This document shows, piece by piece, positions 7,465 to 16,839 of a stretch of 64,000 nt of DNA. Location of the stretch: contig CAVXTD010000021.1 in the NCBI GenBank assembly GCA_963764565.1, positions 1 through 64,000 of the forward strand, read 5' to 3'. The stretch is from DATBLE01 sp963764565 (lineage in GTDB: Bacteria; Actinomycetota; Thermoleophilia; Gaiellales; Gaiellaceae). The notes below the pieces were generated by a model. That model searched no databases, was not told the origin of the DNA, and saw only the letters and a program-made list of their open reading frames with translations. Within the stretch, counting starts at the first letter, position 1. Every line of letters starts with the position of its first letter. Both the position numbers and the translations under genes were made by a program.

Positions 7465-9314
7465 GGCGTCGTGGTCGTGTCGGTCGGGACGAGCTCGGCC
7501 GGCAAGTAGCTTGCCGGCGCATCCGGCTTCGGCTTGACCGGCTTCTTCGTACCGACGCGGATCTTCTCCTTCTCGCCGGAATAGCTCGAGTACCACGTGC
7601 TGTCAGACAGGAGCTTGCCCTTCTCGTCGTAGACGCGTCGCGTGACGCTGGTGGCGAGCGGCGGCGAGCCGGATTGGTCGATCACCTTCTCCCCCTTCAG
7701 CAGCGTCGGATCCTTGGTGATCTCCTTCGGCACCGCCCCGGTCGTCCGGAGGGGCGAAACCTCGCTCTCGACCCGGCGGTGCTGCGGCGTGCCGTACAGG
7801 TTGACGGTCAGCGAGCTCGAGCTGGCGAACGTGCGGAGCAGCAACCAGTGGTCGGTGTCGTTGACGAACTTGAGATCGGTGTCCGGGTAGTTGACGGTGG
7901 CGTCGCGCCCCTGCGGGTAGTGGCTGATGTACAGCGCATGGTTCGTGCGGGCCGTGATCGGGAGACCGGACTCGTAGGCGGCGTTGAACACCGTCGTCGA
8001 GACCTGGCAGACACCGCCGCCGAGGGCGTTCTGGACCTCGCCGTTGATGATCACCGGAGCCACCTTGAAGCCCTTGTCCGCCCCGCGCTCCCCCGTCGTC
8101 CCGTTGAAGGAGAACTCCTTGCCGGGCGGGATCAGCGTGTTGTCGATCAGACGCGCGACGAGCTGCACGTTGTCGAGCCGGTTCTCGACGCCGCCGTACA
8201 GGGTCGTGTAGCTGCCGACGATCCCGGTGATCCCCATGGCGCGCGCGTCGTCCGTCGTGCGCTTCGCCGGCTGCGTCGCCACGGCGATGGGCGCGGTGCG
8301 GTTCACCCGGCGCGTCGCCGCCGCGAGCATCGCTCCGGCGGTCGCCGGCACGTCGAGGATGCGCGCATCCACAGAAGGCTTGATCGTGATCCCTCCCGTG
8401 ACGACGACGAACTGCGCATCCTGTGCAGGCGAGTCGACCACCTTCTGAAGGCGCCTGAAGTAGTCGTCGGCACCCGGGCCGGCGATCCGCAGCCTGGTGG
8501 CGCCGTCGGCCGGGAGCTTGAGGAGCGTCGCCACCCGCCAGCGCGGCACGCGGTAGCGGGTCGAATCGAGGGTGAGAACGACAGGTGCCGACACGGCGAC
8601 ACGCGTCCTGGCAAGAGCGCGGGCCAGCGTCGGAACGGTCACGCGCGGGGTGTCGGTCTCCATGGCGAGCGCGATCGTGGCGCCACGACGCAGGGAGGCC
8701 AGCGCCGCGACGATCTGGCGTCCGGCCTGTTCTCGATCGACCACATGGCCGGCCCGAGCGGGGACGATCGCCGGCGTGAGCCCGCGCAAGACGACTGCCG
8801 CCTCGCGGTGCGGCTTGTCGACGGCGGCGGCGATCCGGGCCAGCGCCGCATCGAGCGCAGTCGTGTCGTAGGACGCGCGTACTGCGACATCGCCTCCGAG
8901 CAGGCGAAGCTTGAACCGGCGGAAGCCCCGCAGGGGCCCGAAGCCGTCACCGGCGCGGCGGGCAGACGCTGCTGCTGCACGCCAATCGGGCACGAGTCCG
9001 ATGTCAGCGGCCTTCAACCGGAAGACGTGCCCGGCGGCGACGAACTGCACCGGGGTCGCGAGAGTCGCCTGTGACCGGCGTTCGAGCGTCTTCGTCGCCT
9101 CAGCGGTTGAGAGCCCACCGACGGAGACCCCGTCGATTCGGAGACCTTGCGCGAGCGTTCCGGGCGAGCCGGCGTAGACGATCGCGGCCGCGATCGCGAG
9201 CGCCACGGCCAGCACGAGGGCGGCCAGCGAGATCCGCCTGATGCGGCGCACGCGCGCCTGACGCCGTCGGCGCACGTAATACGGCGATTCGGTGACTCCC
9301 GCCTCGAGACGCAC
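7461..9314 (-). CDS. VanW family protein with PG-binding-4-like domains, membrane-anchored
   Basis: This 617-residue protein has a basic N terminus and one membrane segment (about residues 28-48, ISLAALVLAVALAIAAAIVYAG), after which it lies outside the cell. GLRIDGVSVGGLSTAEA starts the first of two alpha/beta repeats related to the peptidoglycan-binding-4 domain of L,D-transpeptidases. The VanW domain follows (about 390-520: NTLIPPGKEFSFNGTTGERG, GGGVCQVSTTVFNAAYESGL). The C-terminal part resembles a G5-like tail and ends in a Thr run. VanW proteins occur with glycopeptide-resistance genes but are common in actinobacteria; the biochemical role is unknown. It shares overlapping stops with the thioesterase gene. 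Confidence 0.88.
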   Translation of the reverse strand: MRLEAGVTESPYYVRRRRQARVRRIRRISLAALVLAVALAIAAAIVYAGSPGTLAQGLRIDGVSVGGLSTAEATKTLERRSQATLATPVQFVAAGHVFRLKAADIGLVPDWRAAAASARRAGDGFGPLRGFRRFKLRLLGGDVAVRASYDTTALDAALARIAAAVDKPHREAAVVLRGLTPAIVPARAGHVVDREQAGRQIVAALASLRRGATIALAMETDTPRVTVPTLARALARTRVAVSAPVVLTLDSTRYRVPRWRVATLLKLPADGATRLRIAGPGADDYFRRLQKVVDSPAQDAQFVVVTGGITIKPSVDARILDVPATAGAMLAAATRRVNRTAPIAVATQPAKRTTDDARAMGITGIVGSYTTLYGGVENRLDNVQLVARLIDNTLIPPGKEFSFNGTTGERGADKGFKVAPVIINGEVQNALGGGVCQVSTTVFNAAYESGLPITARTNHALYISHYPQGRDATVNYPDTDLKFVNDTDHWLLLRTFASSSSLTVNLYGTPQHRRVESEVSPLRTTGAVPKEITKDPTLLKGEKVIDQSGSPPLATSVTRRVYDEKGKLLSDSTWYSSYSGEKEKIRVGTKKPVKPKPDAPASYLPAELVPTDTTTTP

Positions 9315-9346
9315 GGCGCGACATTCTACCGACAGGTCCTACGACC

Positions 9347-10126
9347 TCACGACCCGGAAAATTCGGCCCGTTCGCCCTCCAGGAACGCCTTCACGCCGAT
9401 CTTCGCATCCTCGGATCCGAGCGCCTCGCGAAACGCTGCGCGCTCGACCGCGGGGCCTTCGGGCGACCACGCGGCACGGATCGCTCGCTTGATTCCGCGA
9501 AGGGCAATCGGTGCCTGACGCGCGAGACGAACCGTGTAGTCGCGAGCCTGGTCTTCGAGCTCGGCCGGCTCGACGAGGAAGTGGACGATGCCTGCCTCGG
9601 CCGCCTGCTCCGGGGAGAGCTGAAGTCCCTTCATGATCAGCTCGGTCGCCCGGCTCGCCCCGACGAGCCGGGTCAGCCGCTGCGTGCCGCCGGCTCCGGG
9701 AATGAGGCCGAGCCGCACCTCCGGGAGGCCGAGCAAGGTGCCGTCCGCACGGGCGACGAAGCGAAAGTCGCAGGCGAGCGCGAGCTCGAGCCCGCCGCCG
9801 AGCGCGTGCCCGTTGATCGCCGCCACGGTCGGCTGGGGGAGCTCGGCGAAGCGCGTGAAGACCTCCTGCGCGACCAGCGCGCGGTCGATCCCCTCGTCTG
9901 CGATGCGCTGGAACTCGGTGATGTCCGCGCCGGCCATGAACACGCCGTCGAGCGCGCTCCGGACGAGCACGGCCCTCGTCTCGAGGTCATCGGCGAGCTC
10001 GGCGGTCGCGGCTGCAAGCTCCGTGACGACCTGCTCGTCGATCGCGTTCAGCGGCGGCCGGTCGAACGTGAGCACGGCGATCCGCTCGTCCGGGAGGCGC
10101 TCGAGGCGGACGACGGGGTCAGACAT
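9347..10126 (-). CDS. Enoyl-CoA hydratase/isomerase family protein
   Basis: The 259-residue crotonase-fold enzyme hydrates 2-enoyl-CoA in beta-oxidation. Signatures are AGADITEFQ (CoA/oxyanion region), INGHALGGGLELALACDF (oxyanion glycine and first catalytic Glu) and LPEVRLGLIPGAGGTQRL, which supplies the second Glu. Both glutamates expected of a true hydratase are therefore present. The gene overlaps by eight bases the 3' end of the upstream acyl-CoA dehydrogenase gene, so the two are co-transcribed and act in consecutive steps (dehydrogenation then hydration). Confidence 0.93.
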   Translation of the reverse strand: MSDPVVRLERLPDERIAVLTFDRPPLNAIDEQVVTELAAATAELADDLETRAVLVRSALDGVFMAGADITEFQRIADEGIDRALVAQEVFTRFAELPQPTVAAINGHALGGGLELALACDFRFVARADGTLLGLPEVRLGLIPGAGGTQRLTRLVGASRATELIMKGLQLSPEQAAEAGIVHFLVEPAELEDQARDYTVRLARQAPIALRGIKRAIRAAWSPEGPAVERAAFREALGSEDAKIGVKAFLEGERAEFSGS

Positions 10127-11282
10127 TCCCGCGGCGGAGGTAGGTGGCGATCACGTGACGCTGGATCTCGGACGTACCTTCGACGATCTGGAACACCTTT
10201 GCGTCGCGCAGCCACTTCTCGACCGGGTGGTCGCGCATGATCCCGGCGCCGCCGAGCACCTGAACCGCGTCGGTCGTCACCTTCATCGCCGTGTCGGCCG
10301 CGAACGCCTTTGCGTACGACCCGAGCAGCCCTGCGTCCTCGCCCGCATCGAGGGCGGCGCAGGCACGCCAGACGAGCAGGCGGGCGGCCTCCGTCTCCAT
10401 CGCCATGTCGGCGAGCTTGAACGAGACGCCCTGCTTGGCGAGGATCGGCTTGCCGAAGGCCTCGCGCTCGCGCGCGTAGTCGGTCGCGTACTCGAAGGCG
10501 GCACGGGCGACGCCGACGGCGCCGGCGGCGACCTGCGGGCGTGAGTGCTCGAAGAAGTCCATCGCGACGAGGAAGCCGGCGCCGTCGTCGCCGAGCAGCC
10601 GGTCGACAGGGATGCGTGCATCGTCGAGGACGAGCGAGCCGGTGTGCGAGGAGCGCAGGCCGAGCTTCTGCTCCTTGCGACCGGCAGAGACGCCGGGGTC
10701 GTCGCGCTCGACGAGGAAGGCGCTGATCCCGGCGTCCGTGCGCGCGAAGACGACGTTGACGTCCGCGATGCCGCCGTTCGTCACGTAGCACTTCTCCCCG
10801 TTCAGGATCCATTCGCCGCCCTCGAGCCGCGCCGTCGAGCGCATCGCCGCGACGTCCGAGCCGGCGTGGCTCTCGGTGAAGGCGATCGCCGCGAGGCAGC
10901 CGTCCTCAGACGCGAGCCGGGGAAGGTACCGGTGCCGCTGCTCCTCGGTCCCGAAGCGGACGAGCGGCCGCACGGGAAAGAGTGTCGCGCCGATCGTCGC
11001 CGCGAGGCCGGCGCAGCCCCACGAAAGCTCCTCGGCGACGATCGCCGCCGTGACCGCGTCGACCTCCGTGCCGCCGTACTCGCGCGGGATCCGGTACGAC
11101 GTGAGCCCGAGCCGCGCGGCCTTCGCGAGCAGGTCGGGCGGGAAGTCGTCCTTCGCGTCCCATTCGGCGGCGATCGGCCGCAACTCGTTCGCCGCGAACT
11201 CGTGCGCGAGCTCCTGCAACTCCCGCTGCTCCGGCGTCAGGGTGAACGAGATTCCTCCCGCGGTCACGGTCTCGTTACTCAT
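10119..11282 (-). CDS. Acyl-CoA dehydrogenase
   Basis: This flavoenzyme of 387 residues introduces the alpha,beta double bond into acyl-CoA. Family motifs are AIAFTESHAGSDVAAMRS (FAD-binding strand), GEKCYVTNGG, and the C-terminal QVLGGAGIMRDHPVEKWLRD followed by IVEGTSEIQRHVIA. The Glu of EGTSE occupies the position of the catalytic base in many short/medium-chain members. ATG 11282 is preferred over the upstream in-frame start because the extra residues come from the GTGTCTGACAC repeat. It is followed by the overlapping enoyl-CoA hydratase gene. Confidence 0.93.
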   Translation of the reverse strand: MSNETVTAGGISFTLTPEQRELQELAHEFAANELRPIAAEWDAKDDFPPDLLAKAARLGLTSYRIPREYGGTEVDAVTAAIVAEELSWGCAGLAATIGATLFPVRPLVRFGTEEQRHRYLPRLASEDGCLAAIAFTESHAGSDVAAMRSTARLEGGEWILNGEKCYVTNGGIADVNVVFARTDAGISAFLVERDDPGVSAGRKEQKLGLRSSHTGSLVLDDARIPVDRLLGDDGAGFLVAMDFFEHSRPQVAAGAVGVARAAFEYATDYAREREAFGKPILAKQGVSFKLADMAMETEAARLLVWRACAALDAGEDAGLLGSYAKAFAADTAMKVTTDAVQVLGGAGIMRDHPVEKWLRDAKVFQIVEGTSEIQRHVIATYLRRGNV

Positions 11283-11301
11283 CGGCGCGCTTCTTGAACC
11301 A

Positions 11302-11312
11302 GTGTCTGACAC
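11302..11312. repeat. GTGTCTGACAC palindrome
   Basis: The 11-base inverted repeat GTGTC-T-GACAC sits in the 41-base gap between the SDR and acyl-CoA dehydrogenase genes and is followed by CGGGACACGG. The same unit occurs twice at 43951-43977, also at a gene boundary. Confidence 0.55.
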
Positions 11313-11323
11313 CGGGACACGGC

Positions 11324-12160
11324 TCAAAACGTGAAGAGCTCGATCCCGCCGCTGACATTCAGCCCGACGCCGGTGATGTACGCGGCGAGGTCGGAGCAGA
11401 GGAACGCGATCGCGTTCGCGATGTCCTGGGGCTCACCGACGCGCCGAAGGGCCGTGCGCTTGATCATCCGCTCGTTCATCTCCGGGTTGCCGAAGTGAAA
11501 GGCCTCGCTGCCGATGATCCCCGGAACGATCGCGTTCACGTTGATCCCATAGCGCGCCCCCTCGAGCGCGAGCGACTTCGTCAGCCCGAGCAGCCCGGCC
11601 TTCGTGGTCGAGTAGCTCGCCTGGCCGAAGCCGCCGAGCGTGCCGGCAACGGAGGCCATGTTCACGATCCGCCCCCAGCCGCGCTCGCGCATGTGCGGCC
11701 ACACCGCCTGCGCGCAGTTGAACGCGCCGGTCAGGTTGACGCGCAGATCGCGTTCCCACAGCTCGGGCGACTGATCGCCGATCTGGGCGACATGGTCGAG
11801 CGTGCCCGCGTTGTTGACGAGGATGTCCACCGAGCCGAACTCGTCCACGGCACGCGAGACGGTCGCCGCCACCTGCTCCCGGTCGGTGACGTCGCACTTG
11901 ACCGCGGCCGAGCGGCGACCCATCGCCTGGATCTCCTTCGCCGTCGCCTCCGTGTAGACGAGCCCCTGGGCCCTCGCCACCTGCGCCAGCGGTCCATAGC
12001 GCTCGGCCTCCTCGTCGGTCGTCTCGGACTCGACCTGGATGTCGGCGATGACGACGTCGGCGCCGGCGCGCGCCAGTGTCAGAGCATCGGCGCGGCCGAG
12101 CCCGCGGGAGCCGCCGGTGACGAGCGCGACGCGCCCTGAGAGGTCGATCTCGACTGCCAC
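11324..12160 (-). CDS. Short-chain dehydrogenase/reductase
   Basis: The 278-residue Rossmann enzyme carries VTGGSRGLGRA (the TGxxxGxG NAD(P) loop, about residues 14-21), ILVNNAGT, the catalytic serine in NMASVAG and the YSTTK (YxxxK) pair, plus NVNAIVPG. It is probably a 3-hydroxyacyl-CoA or related alcohol dehydrogenase, judged by its place between two acyl-CoA dehydrogenase genes; specificity is inference. An insertion of about 25 residues after the second beta strand (ESETTDEEAERYG...) is longer than usual. GTG 12160 is chosen as start because it lies four bases after the preceding stop and directly before the conserved EIDLSGRVALVTGG. Confidence 0.88.
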   Translation of the reverse strand: MAVEIDLSGRVALVTGGSRGLGRADALTLARAGADVVIADIQVESETTDEEAERYGPLAQVARAQGLVYTEATAKEIQAMGRRSAAVKCDVTDREQVAATVSRAVDEFGSVDILVNNAGTLDHVAQIGDQSPELWERDLRVNLTGAFNCAQAVWPHMRERGWGRIVNMASVAGTLGGFGQASYSTTKAGLLGLTKSLALEGARYGINVNAIVPGIIGSEAFHFGNPEMNERMIKRTALRRVGEPQDIANAIAFLCSDLAAYITGVGLNVSGGIELFTF

Positions 12161-12164
12161 CGGC

Positions 12165-13349
<1,185 letters not shown>

Positions 13350-13371
13350 CGAACCGGTCTCCTCTGTTTCG

Positions 13372-13389
13372 ATTGACTGGTCAGTCAAT
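13372..13389. promoter_or_regulatory. TetR-type operator in front of the beta-oxidation operon
   Basis: The inverted repeat ATTGACTG-GT-CAGTCAAT (only the central pair is not symmetric) sits between the -10 box and the ATG of the acyl-CoA dehydrogenase gene. It matches at 15 of 16 core positions the palindrome TTGACCGGTCAGTCAA at the start of the tetR gene at 18514-19113. Binding there would occlude the transcription start. Confidence 0.7.
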
Positions 13390-13416
13390 AGTACGAGGCA
13401 GCGCCTCCCGGCGCAA
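13388..13416 (-). promoter_or_regulatory. Promoter of the acyl-CoA dehydrogenase operon
   Basis: On the minus strand TTGCGC (13411-13416) and TACTAT (13388-13393) are separated by 17 bases, a good housekeeping sigma-factor promoter. The operator overlaps the last two bases of the -10 box. Confidence 0.65.
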
Positions 13417-13453
13417 GCTTGCAACGCCGCGCCGGTCAGGGTTGAATCGTCTT

Positions 13454-14029
13454 GTGACGCAAGCGGCCTCGACCGCTCCGCCCGGGCCGCGCCCGGCCTG
13501 GCACCTGTTCATCCCCCTGCTCGGGGGCTTGATCGTCGCCGAGTCGCTCGGGATCGTCGCGCGCGAGCTCGTCGTCTCGCCGGGCGCCTATCCCGGCCCG
13601 TGGTTCCGGCTCTTCTTCAGCGACACGCTGCACCTGAAGGCGTGGCTGGCGCTGTCGGCGGCCGTGCTCGGCGTGACGCAGCTCTTCACCGCTGCGTGGA
13701 TCTTCCGGAAGATGCCTTGGGCCCGGCCGCGCTTCGTCAACGTCGTCCATCGCTGGTCGGGCCGCATCGCCTTCCTCCTGACGATCCCCGTCGCCTACCA
13801 CTGCGTCTTCAAGCTCGGCTTCCAGACGTACAGCCCGCGAGTGGCAACGCACTCCTTCTTCGGCGTCGCCCTCTACGGCGCCTTCGCGACGAAGGTGCTG
13901 ATCGTCCGCATGCACCGCTTCCCGAAATGGGCGCTCCCGGTCGCGGGCGGGCTGCTGTTCGTCGCCCTGATCGGAGCCTGGTGGTCGAGCTCGTTCTGGT
14001 TCTTCCGCCAGGTCGGCGAAGGCTTGTAG
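13454..14029 (+). CDS. Four-helix membrane protein, DUF6529-like
   Basis: The 191-residue protein has four hydrophobic segments: LFIPLLGGLIVAESLGIVA, LAWLALSAAVLGVTQLF region, IAFLLTIPVAYHCVFKLGF and VAGGLLFVALIGAW, with a further one around FGVALYGAFATKVLI. Conserved histidines occur in or next to helices (DTLHLK, VVHRWSGR, AYHCVF, ATHSFFG), an arrangement like haem-b-binding cytochrome b561 or ferric-reductase-type proteins. The resemblance to DUF6529 is from memory of the pattern. GTG 13454 avoids an Arg-rich extension. It precedes an acyl-CoA dehydrogenase by 24 bases, so an electron-transfer link is possible but unproven. Confidence 0.7.
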   Translation: MTQAASTAPPGPRPAWHLFIPLLGGLIVAESLGIVARELVVSPGAYPGPWFRLFFSDTLHLKAWLALSAAVLGVTQLFTAAWIFRKMPWARPRFVNVVHRWSGRIAFLLTIPVAYHCVFKLGFQTYSPRVATHSFFGVALYGAFATKVLIVRMHRFPKWALPVAGGLLFVALIGAWWSSSFWFFRQVGEGL

Positions 14030-14053
14030 GGCCGTTCGCCTAGACTCGCCTCT

Positions 14054-15550
14054 GTGGATTTCGAGCTGACCGACGAGCAGCGGCTGATCCAGGACACCGT
14101 CCGCGCGTTCGTCGACGAGCGGGTCCTGCCGGTCGCGATCCAGAACGACATCGACCACAAGCTCGACCTGGAGCTGATCGAGGGCATGGCCGAGCTCGGG
14201 ATCCTCGGGATCGTCATCCCGGAGGAGTACGGCGGTGCCGGCCTCGACTTCGTCTCCGAGGCACTCGCCTGCGAGGAGATCGAGCGCGGCGAGGCTGCAT
14301 TCCGCACGCTCATCTCCGTTCACGTCGGGCTGAACTCGATGTCGTTGCTCAAATACGGCAACGAGGAGCAGAAACAGCGCTACCTCGTGCCGCAGGCGAA
14401 GGGCGAGAAGCTCGGCTGCTTCGGGCTGACCGAGCCCGGCGCCGGCTCCGACGTCGCCGCGATGCGGACGTCCGCGCGCCGCGAGGGCGATACCTACGTC
14501 CTCAACGGTCAGAAGAACTGGATCTCGTACGCCTCGGTCGCCGACCACCAGCTCGTCGTCGCGAAGACCGACCCGGACGCCGGGCACAAGGGGATGACCG
14601 CGTTCATCGTCGAGCGCGCTTGGCAAGGCGTGACCACGCGCGACACCGAGAACAAGCTCGGGATCTGGGCGGGCTCGACCGGCGAGCTGTTCTTCGAGAA
14701 CGTCGAAGTGCCCGCCGAGAACCGCCTCGGCGAGGAAGGTCAGGGCTTCGAGGTGGCGATGTACTCGCTCGACCAGGGCCGCTTTACCGTCGCCGCGGGC
14801 GCGGTCGGCGTGATTCGCGCGTGTCTCGAGCGCTCCGTCGAGTACGCGCGCGAGCGCGAGACGTTCGGCCAGGAGATCGGCCGCTACCAGTTCGTCCAGG
14901 ACATGATCGCCAAGATGGTGCTCGGCTACGAGACGTCGAAGCTGCTCGTCCTCCAGGCGGCATGGATGAAGAACGAGGGCAAGCGGAACACGCGCGAGAC
15001 GTCGCTGGCGAAGTGGCATGCGACCGAGTCGGCGCTCGAGGCTGCGAACCTCGCGATCCAGGTGCACGGCTCGTACGGGTACTCGGGCGAGTACGGGATC
15101 GAGCGCTACTTCCGGAACGCGCGCGCACCGATCATCTACGAGGGCACGACGCAGATCCACAAGATGCTCCAGGCCGAGCACGCCCTCGGCTACCGCCACC
15201 TGAACGGCCACACGGGCGAGATGTCCCCACTCGTCAGCTGGGGCCCAGCCTCGCGCGACCTGCCGCTCCGCGGACGTGCGTCTGACCTCCGGGAACGGCG
15301 GTCCGACCCTGCCGCTCTGCGGCGGTCTTCGCCGTCGGCATTCGCGCTACGTGCCGCGGCGGGCGGCCGTGTGCCGCGTCCGCCGTGTCGGTCGCGGCGG
15401 CGGAGGAAAACCTCGGCTACTCTTCTCCTTCGAAATAGTCCAGCTCGGCGTCCGTGCGGAGGATCTTCCGGAGATCCTTGCCGAACAGACCCACCTTGCC
15501 GCTGTCCGGGTAGAACGCGATCTCCGCGTCGGCCTCGCACGAGAGCATGA
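14054..15550 (+). CDS. Acyl-CoA dehydrogenase with an anomalous C-terminal run-on
   Basis: Residues 1 to about 385 form a complete acyl-CoA dehydrogenase: LGCFGLTEPGAGSDVAAMRT, NGQKNWISYAS, the helical C-terminal domain, QVHGSYGYSGEYGIERYFRN and IYEGTTQIHKMLQAEHALGY. Enzymes of this family normally end a few residues after that point, near 15220. Here the frame stays open another 110 codons, giving an Arg/Pro-rich stretch that runs antisense into the cupin gene. The extension is probably not native protein; a missed stop or a small indel near 15220-15290 is the likely cause. GTG 14054 is the start. EGTTQ replaces the EGTSE base motif. Confidence 0.85.
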   Translation: MDFELTDEQRLIQDTVRAFVDERVLPVAIQNDIDHKLDLELIEGMAELGILGIVIPEEYGGAGLDFVSEALACEEIERGEAAFRTLISVHVGLNSMSLLKYGNEEQKQRYLVPQAKGEKLGCFGLTEPGAGSDVAAMRTSARREGDTYVLNGQKNWISYASVADHQLVVAKTDPDAGHKGMTAFIVERAWQGVTTRDTENKLGIWAGSTGELFFENVEVPAENRLGEEGQGFEVAMYSLDQGRFTVAAGAVGVIRACLERSVEYARERETFGQEIGRYQFVQDMIAKMVLGYETSKLLVLQAAWMKNEGKRNTRETSLAKWHATESALEAANLAIQVHGSYGYSGEYGIERYFRNARAPIIYEGTTQIHKMLQAEHALGYRHLNGHTGEMSPLVSWGPASRDLPLRGRASDLRERRSDPAALRRSSPSAFALRAAAGGRVPRPPCRSRRRRKTSATLLLRNSPARRPCGGSSGDPCRTDPPCRCPGRTRSPRRPRTRA

Positions 15551-15893
15551 GCAGCCGGACCGGCTCCTCGGTGTCGTTGCGGACCGCGTGCGCCCCCTCC
15601 GGGCCCGGCTTGAAGACGACGCAGTCGCCGGGTGCGAGCGTCCGCTCGCCGGAGGGATCGCGCAGCGTCGGCTCCCCGCGGAGCACGATCAGCCACTCCT
15701 CCTCGAGCTGGTGCCAGTGGTAGGGGAACGTCTTCTGTCCGGGCGCCAGCTCGTAGAGGCTCGCGCCGATCTGCTCCGCCCCGAGCTTCCGGCCGACCGG
15801 AAGGTGTTTCCACTGCCAGCCGGGCCGGTCGCGCCCGCCTTCCCACTCGTCGCCGAAGATGTTCACGTCCATTAAAAAGATGTTCACGTCCAT
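15417..15893 (-). CDS. Cupin-domain protein (third of three tandem paralogues)
   Basis: The 158-residue single-domain cupin has motif 1 as FPYHWHQLEEEWLIVLRGEP (metal-binding HxH...E) and motif 2 as PGDCVVFKPGPEGAHAVRN with the last histidine. The C terminus reads YPDSGKVG and ends YFEGEE, shared with the two upstream paralogues. The start codon is duplicated: AAGATGTTCACGTCCAT occurs twice, 21 bases apart, giving MDVNIFLMDVNIF; the outer ATG overlaps the preceding stop as TGATG. The protein may be a mannose-6-phosphate-isomerase-like or sugar-binding cupin, but no substrate is known. Confidence 0.82.
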   Translation of the reverse strand: MDVNIFLMDVNIFGDEWEGGRDRPGWQWKHLPVGRKLGAEQIGASLYELAPGQKTFPYHWHQLEEEWLIVLRGEPTLRDPSGERTLAPGDCVVFKPGPEGAHAVRNDTEEPVRLLMLSCEADAEIAFYPDSGKVGLFGKDLRKILRTDAELDYFEGEE

Positions 15894-16351
15894 CAGCGCT
15901 CTCCCTCCCAGTAGTCGACCGCGTCGTCGATCCGGAACAGCTTCCCCGGCGGCCAGACGCCGACCTTGTTCGAGTCGGGATAGACGGCGACTCCCGGCTC
16001 GTTCTTCGTCGAGAAGATGACGATTCGCGCGGACTCCGGCCGGCCGTTCGTCACCTTGTGCGCCCCGTCGGGGCCGGCGGGGAAGCAGACGACGTCGCCG
16101 GGCTCCAGCTCCTCCTCGCCCTCGGGCGTTCGCACCAGCGGCCGGCCCTCGAGAACGAGCAGCCATTCCTCGTCGCCGGCCTCCCAGTGGTACGGGCACA
16201 CGCTCTGGCCCTCGTTCAGCACGTAGACGCTCGCACCGAGCCTCGCGCCGCCGACCGCCGGCCCGACACGCGCGTACGGCGTCTGGTACCCCGCCGGATC
16301 GCCCTCGTCCTGCGCGGTCTCCAGGTCGTGCAGGTTCGCGACGGGCCTCAC
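15893..16351 (-). CDS. Cupin-domain protein (second of three tandem paralogues)
   Basis: The 152-residue product carries VCPYHWEAGDEEWLLVLEGRP (HxW-x5-E; one histidine of the usual HxH is replaced by Trp-Glu context) and PGDVVCFPAGPDGAHKVTN with the second motif histidine. It shares YPDSNKVG and the terminal YWEGER with its neighbours. GTG 16351 overlaps the previous stop as GTGA, and the gene is translationally coupled on both sides. Confidence 0.82.
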   Translation of the reverse strand: MRPVANLHDLETAQDEGDPAGYQTPYARVGPAVGGARLGASVYVLNEGQSVCPYHWEAGDEEWLLVLEGRPLVRTPEGEEELEPGDVVCFPAGPDGAHKVTNGRPESARIVIFSTKNEPGVAVYPDSNKVGVWPPGKLFRIDDAVDYWEGER

Positions 16352-16821
16352 TGCTCGCCTTCCCAGTAGCCGACTGCGTCCTTGCGCAGGAAGTTGAGCC
16401 GGTCGGCGTCGTGCGTGCCCCACGGGCCGGGCCGCGCACCGACCTTGTCGCTGTCGGGATAGACGACCACGGCCGGCCAGACCTCGTCGGAGAGGATCAG
16501 CAGCCTCCCCGGGCCCTGGACCGTGTGCGCGCCCTCGGGCGAGCCGGGGAAGCAGACGACGTCACCGCGTTGCAGCTGCTGCTCGCCGTCGGGCGTGCGC
16601 AGCGTCGGCGTGCCGGCGACGACGACCAGCCATTCCTCGACACCGTGGTGGTAGTGGTAGGGGCAAACCCGCTCGCCCTCCTCGAGCTCCCACACAGCGC
16701 CGCCGATCTTGTCGCCGCCGATCGCCTCGTCGATCGCCGTCGAACGCTGCGCGTACCCGGCGCGGAGGTTCTCTTCCTCCTCCTGGTCGAGCTCGGCGTT
16801 GAGCACGTTGAATCGCCGCAC
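16348..16821 (-). CDS. Cupin-domain protein (first of three tandem paralogues)
   Basis: The 157-residue product begins VRRFNVLNAELDQ from GTG 16821. Motif 1 is VCPYHYHHGVEEWLVVVAG, containing HxHH...E, and motif 2 is RGDVVCFPGSPEGAHTV. It ends YPDSDKVG ... VGYWEGEQ like the others. The three genes overlap by 1-4 bases and clearly arose by tandem duplication. The gene is divergent from the exported-protein gene at 16840, so a promoter for one or both lies in the 18-base gap or inside the neighbouring frame. Confidence 0.82.
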   Translation of the reverse strand: MRRFNVLNAELDQEEEENLRAGYAQRSTAIDEAIGGDKIGGAVWELEEGERVCPYHYHHGVEEWLVVVAGTPTLRTPDGEQQLQRGDVVCFPGSPEGAHTVQGPGRLLILSDEVWPAVVVYPDSDKVGARPGPWGTHDADRLNFLRKDAVGYWEGEQ

Positions 16822-16839
16822 GCGCCTATTCTCCCGAAC

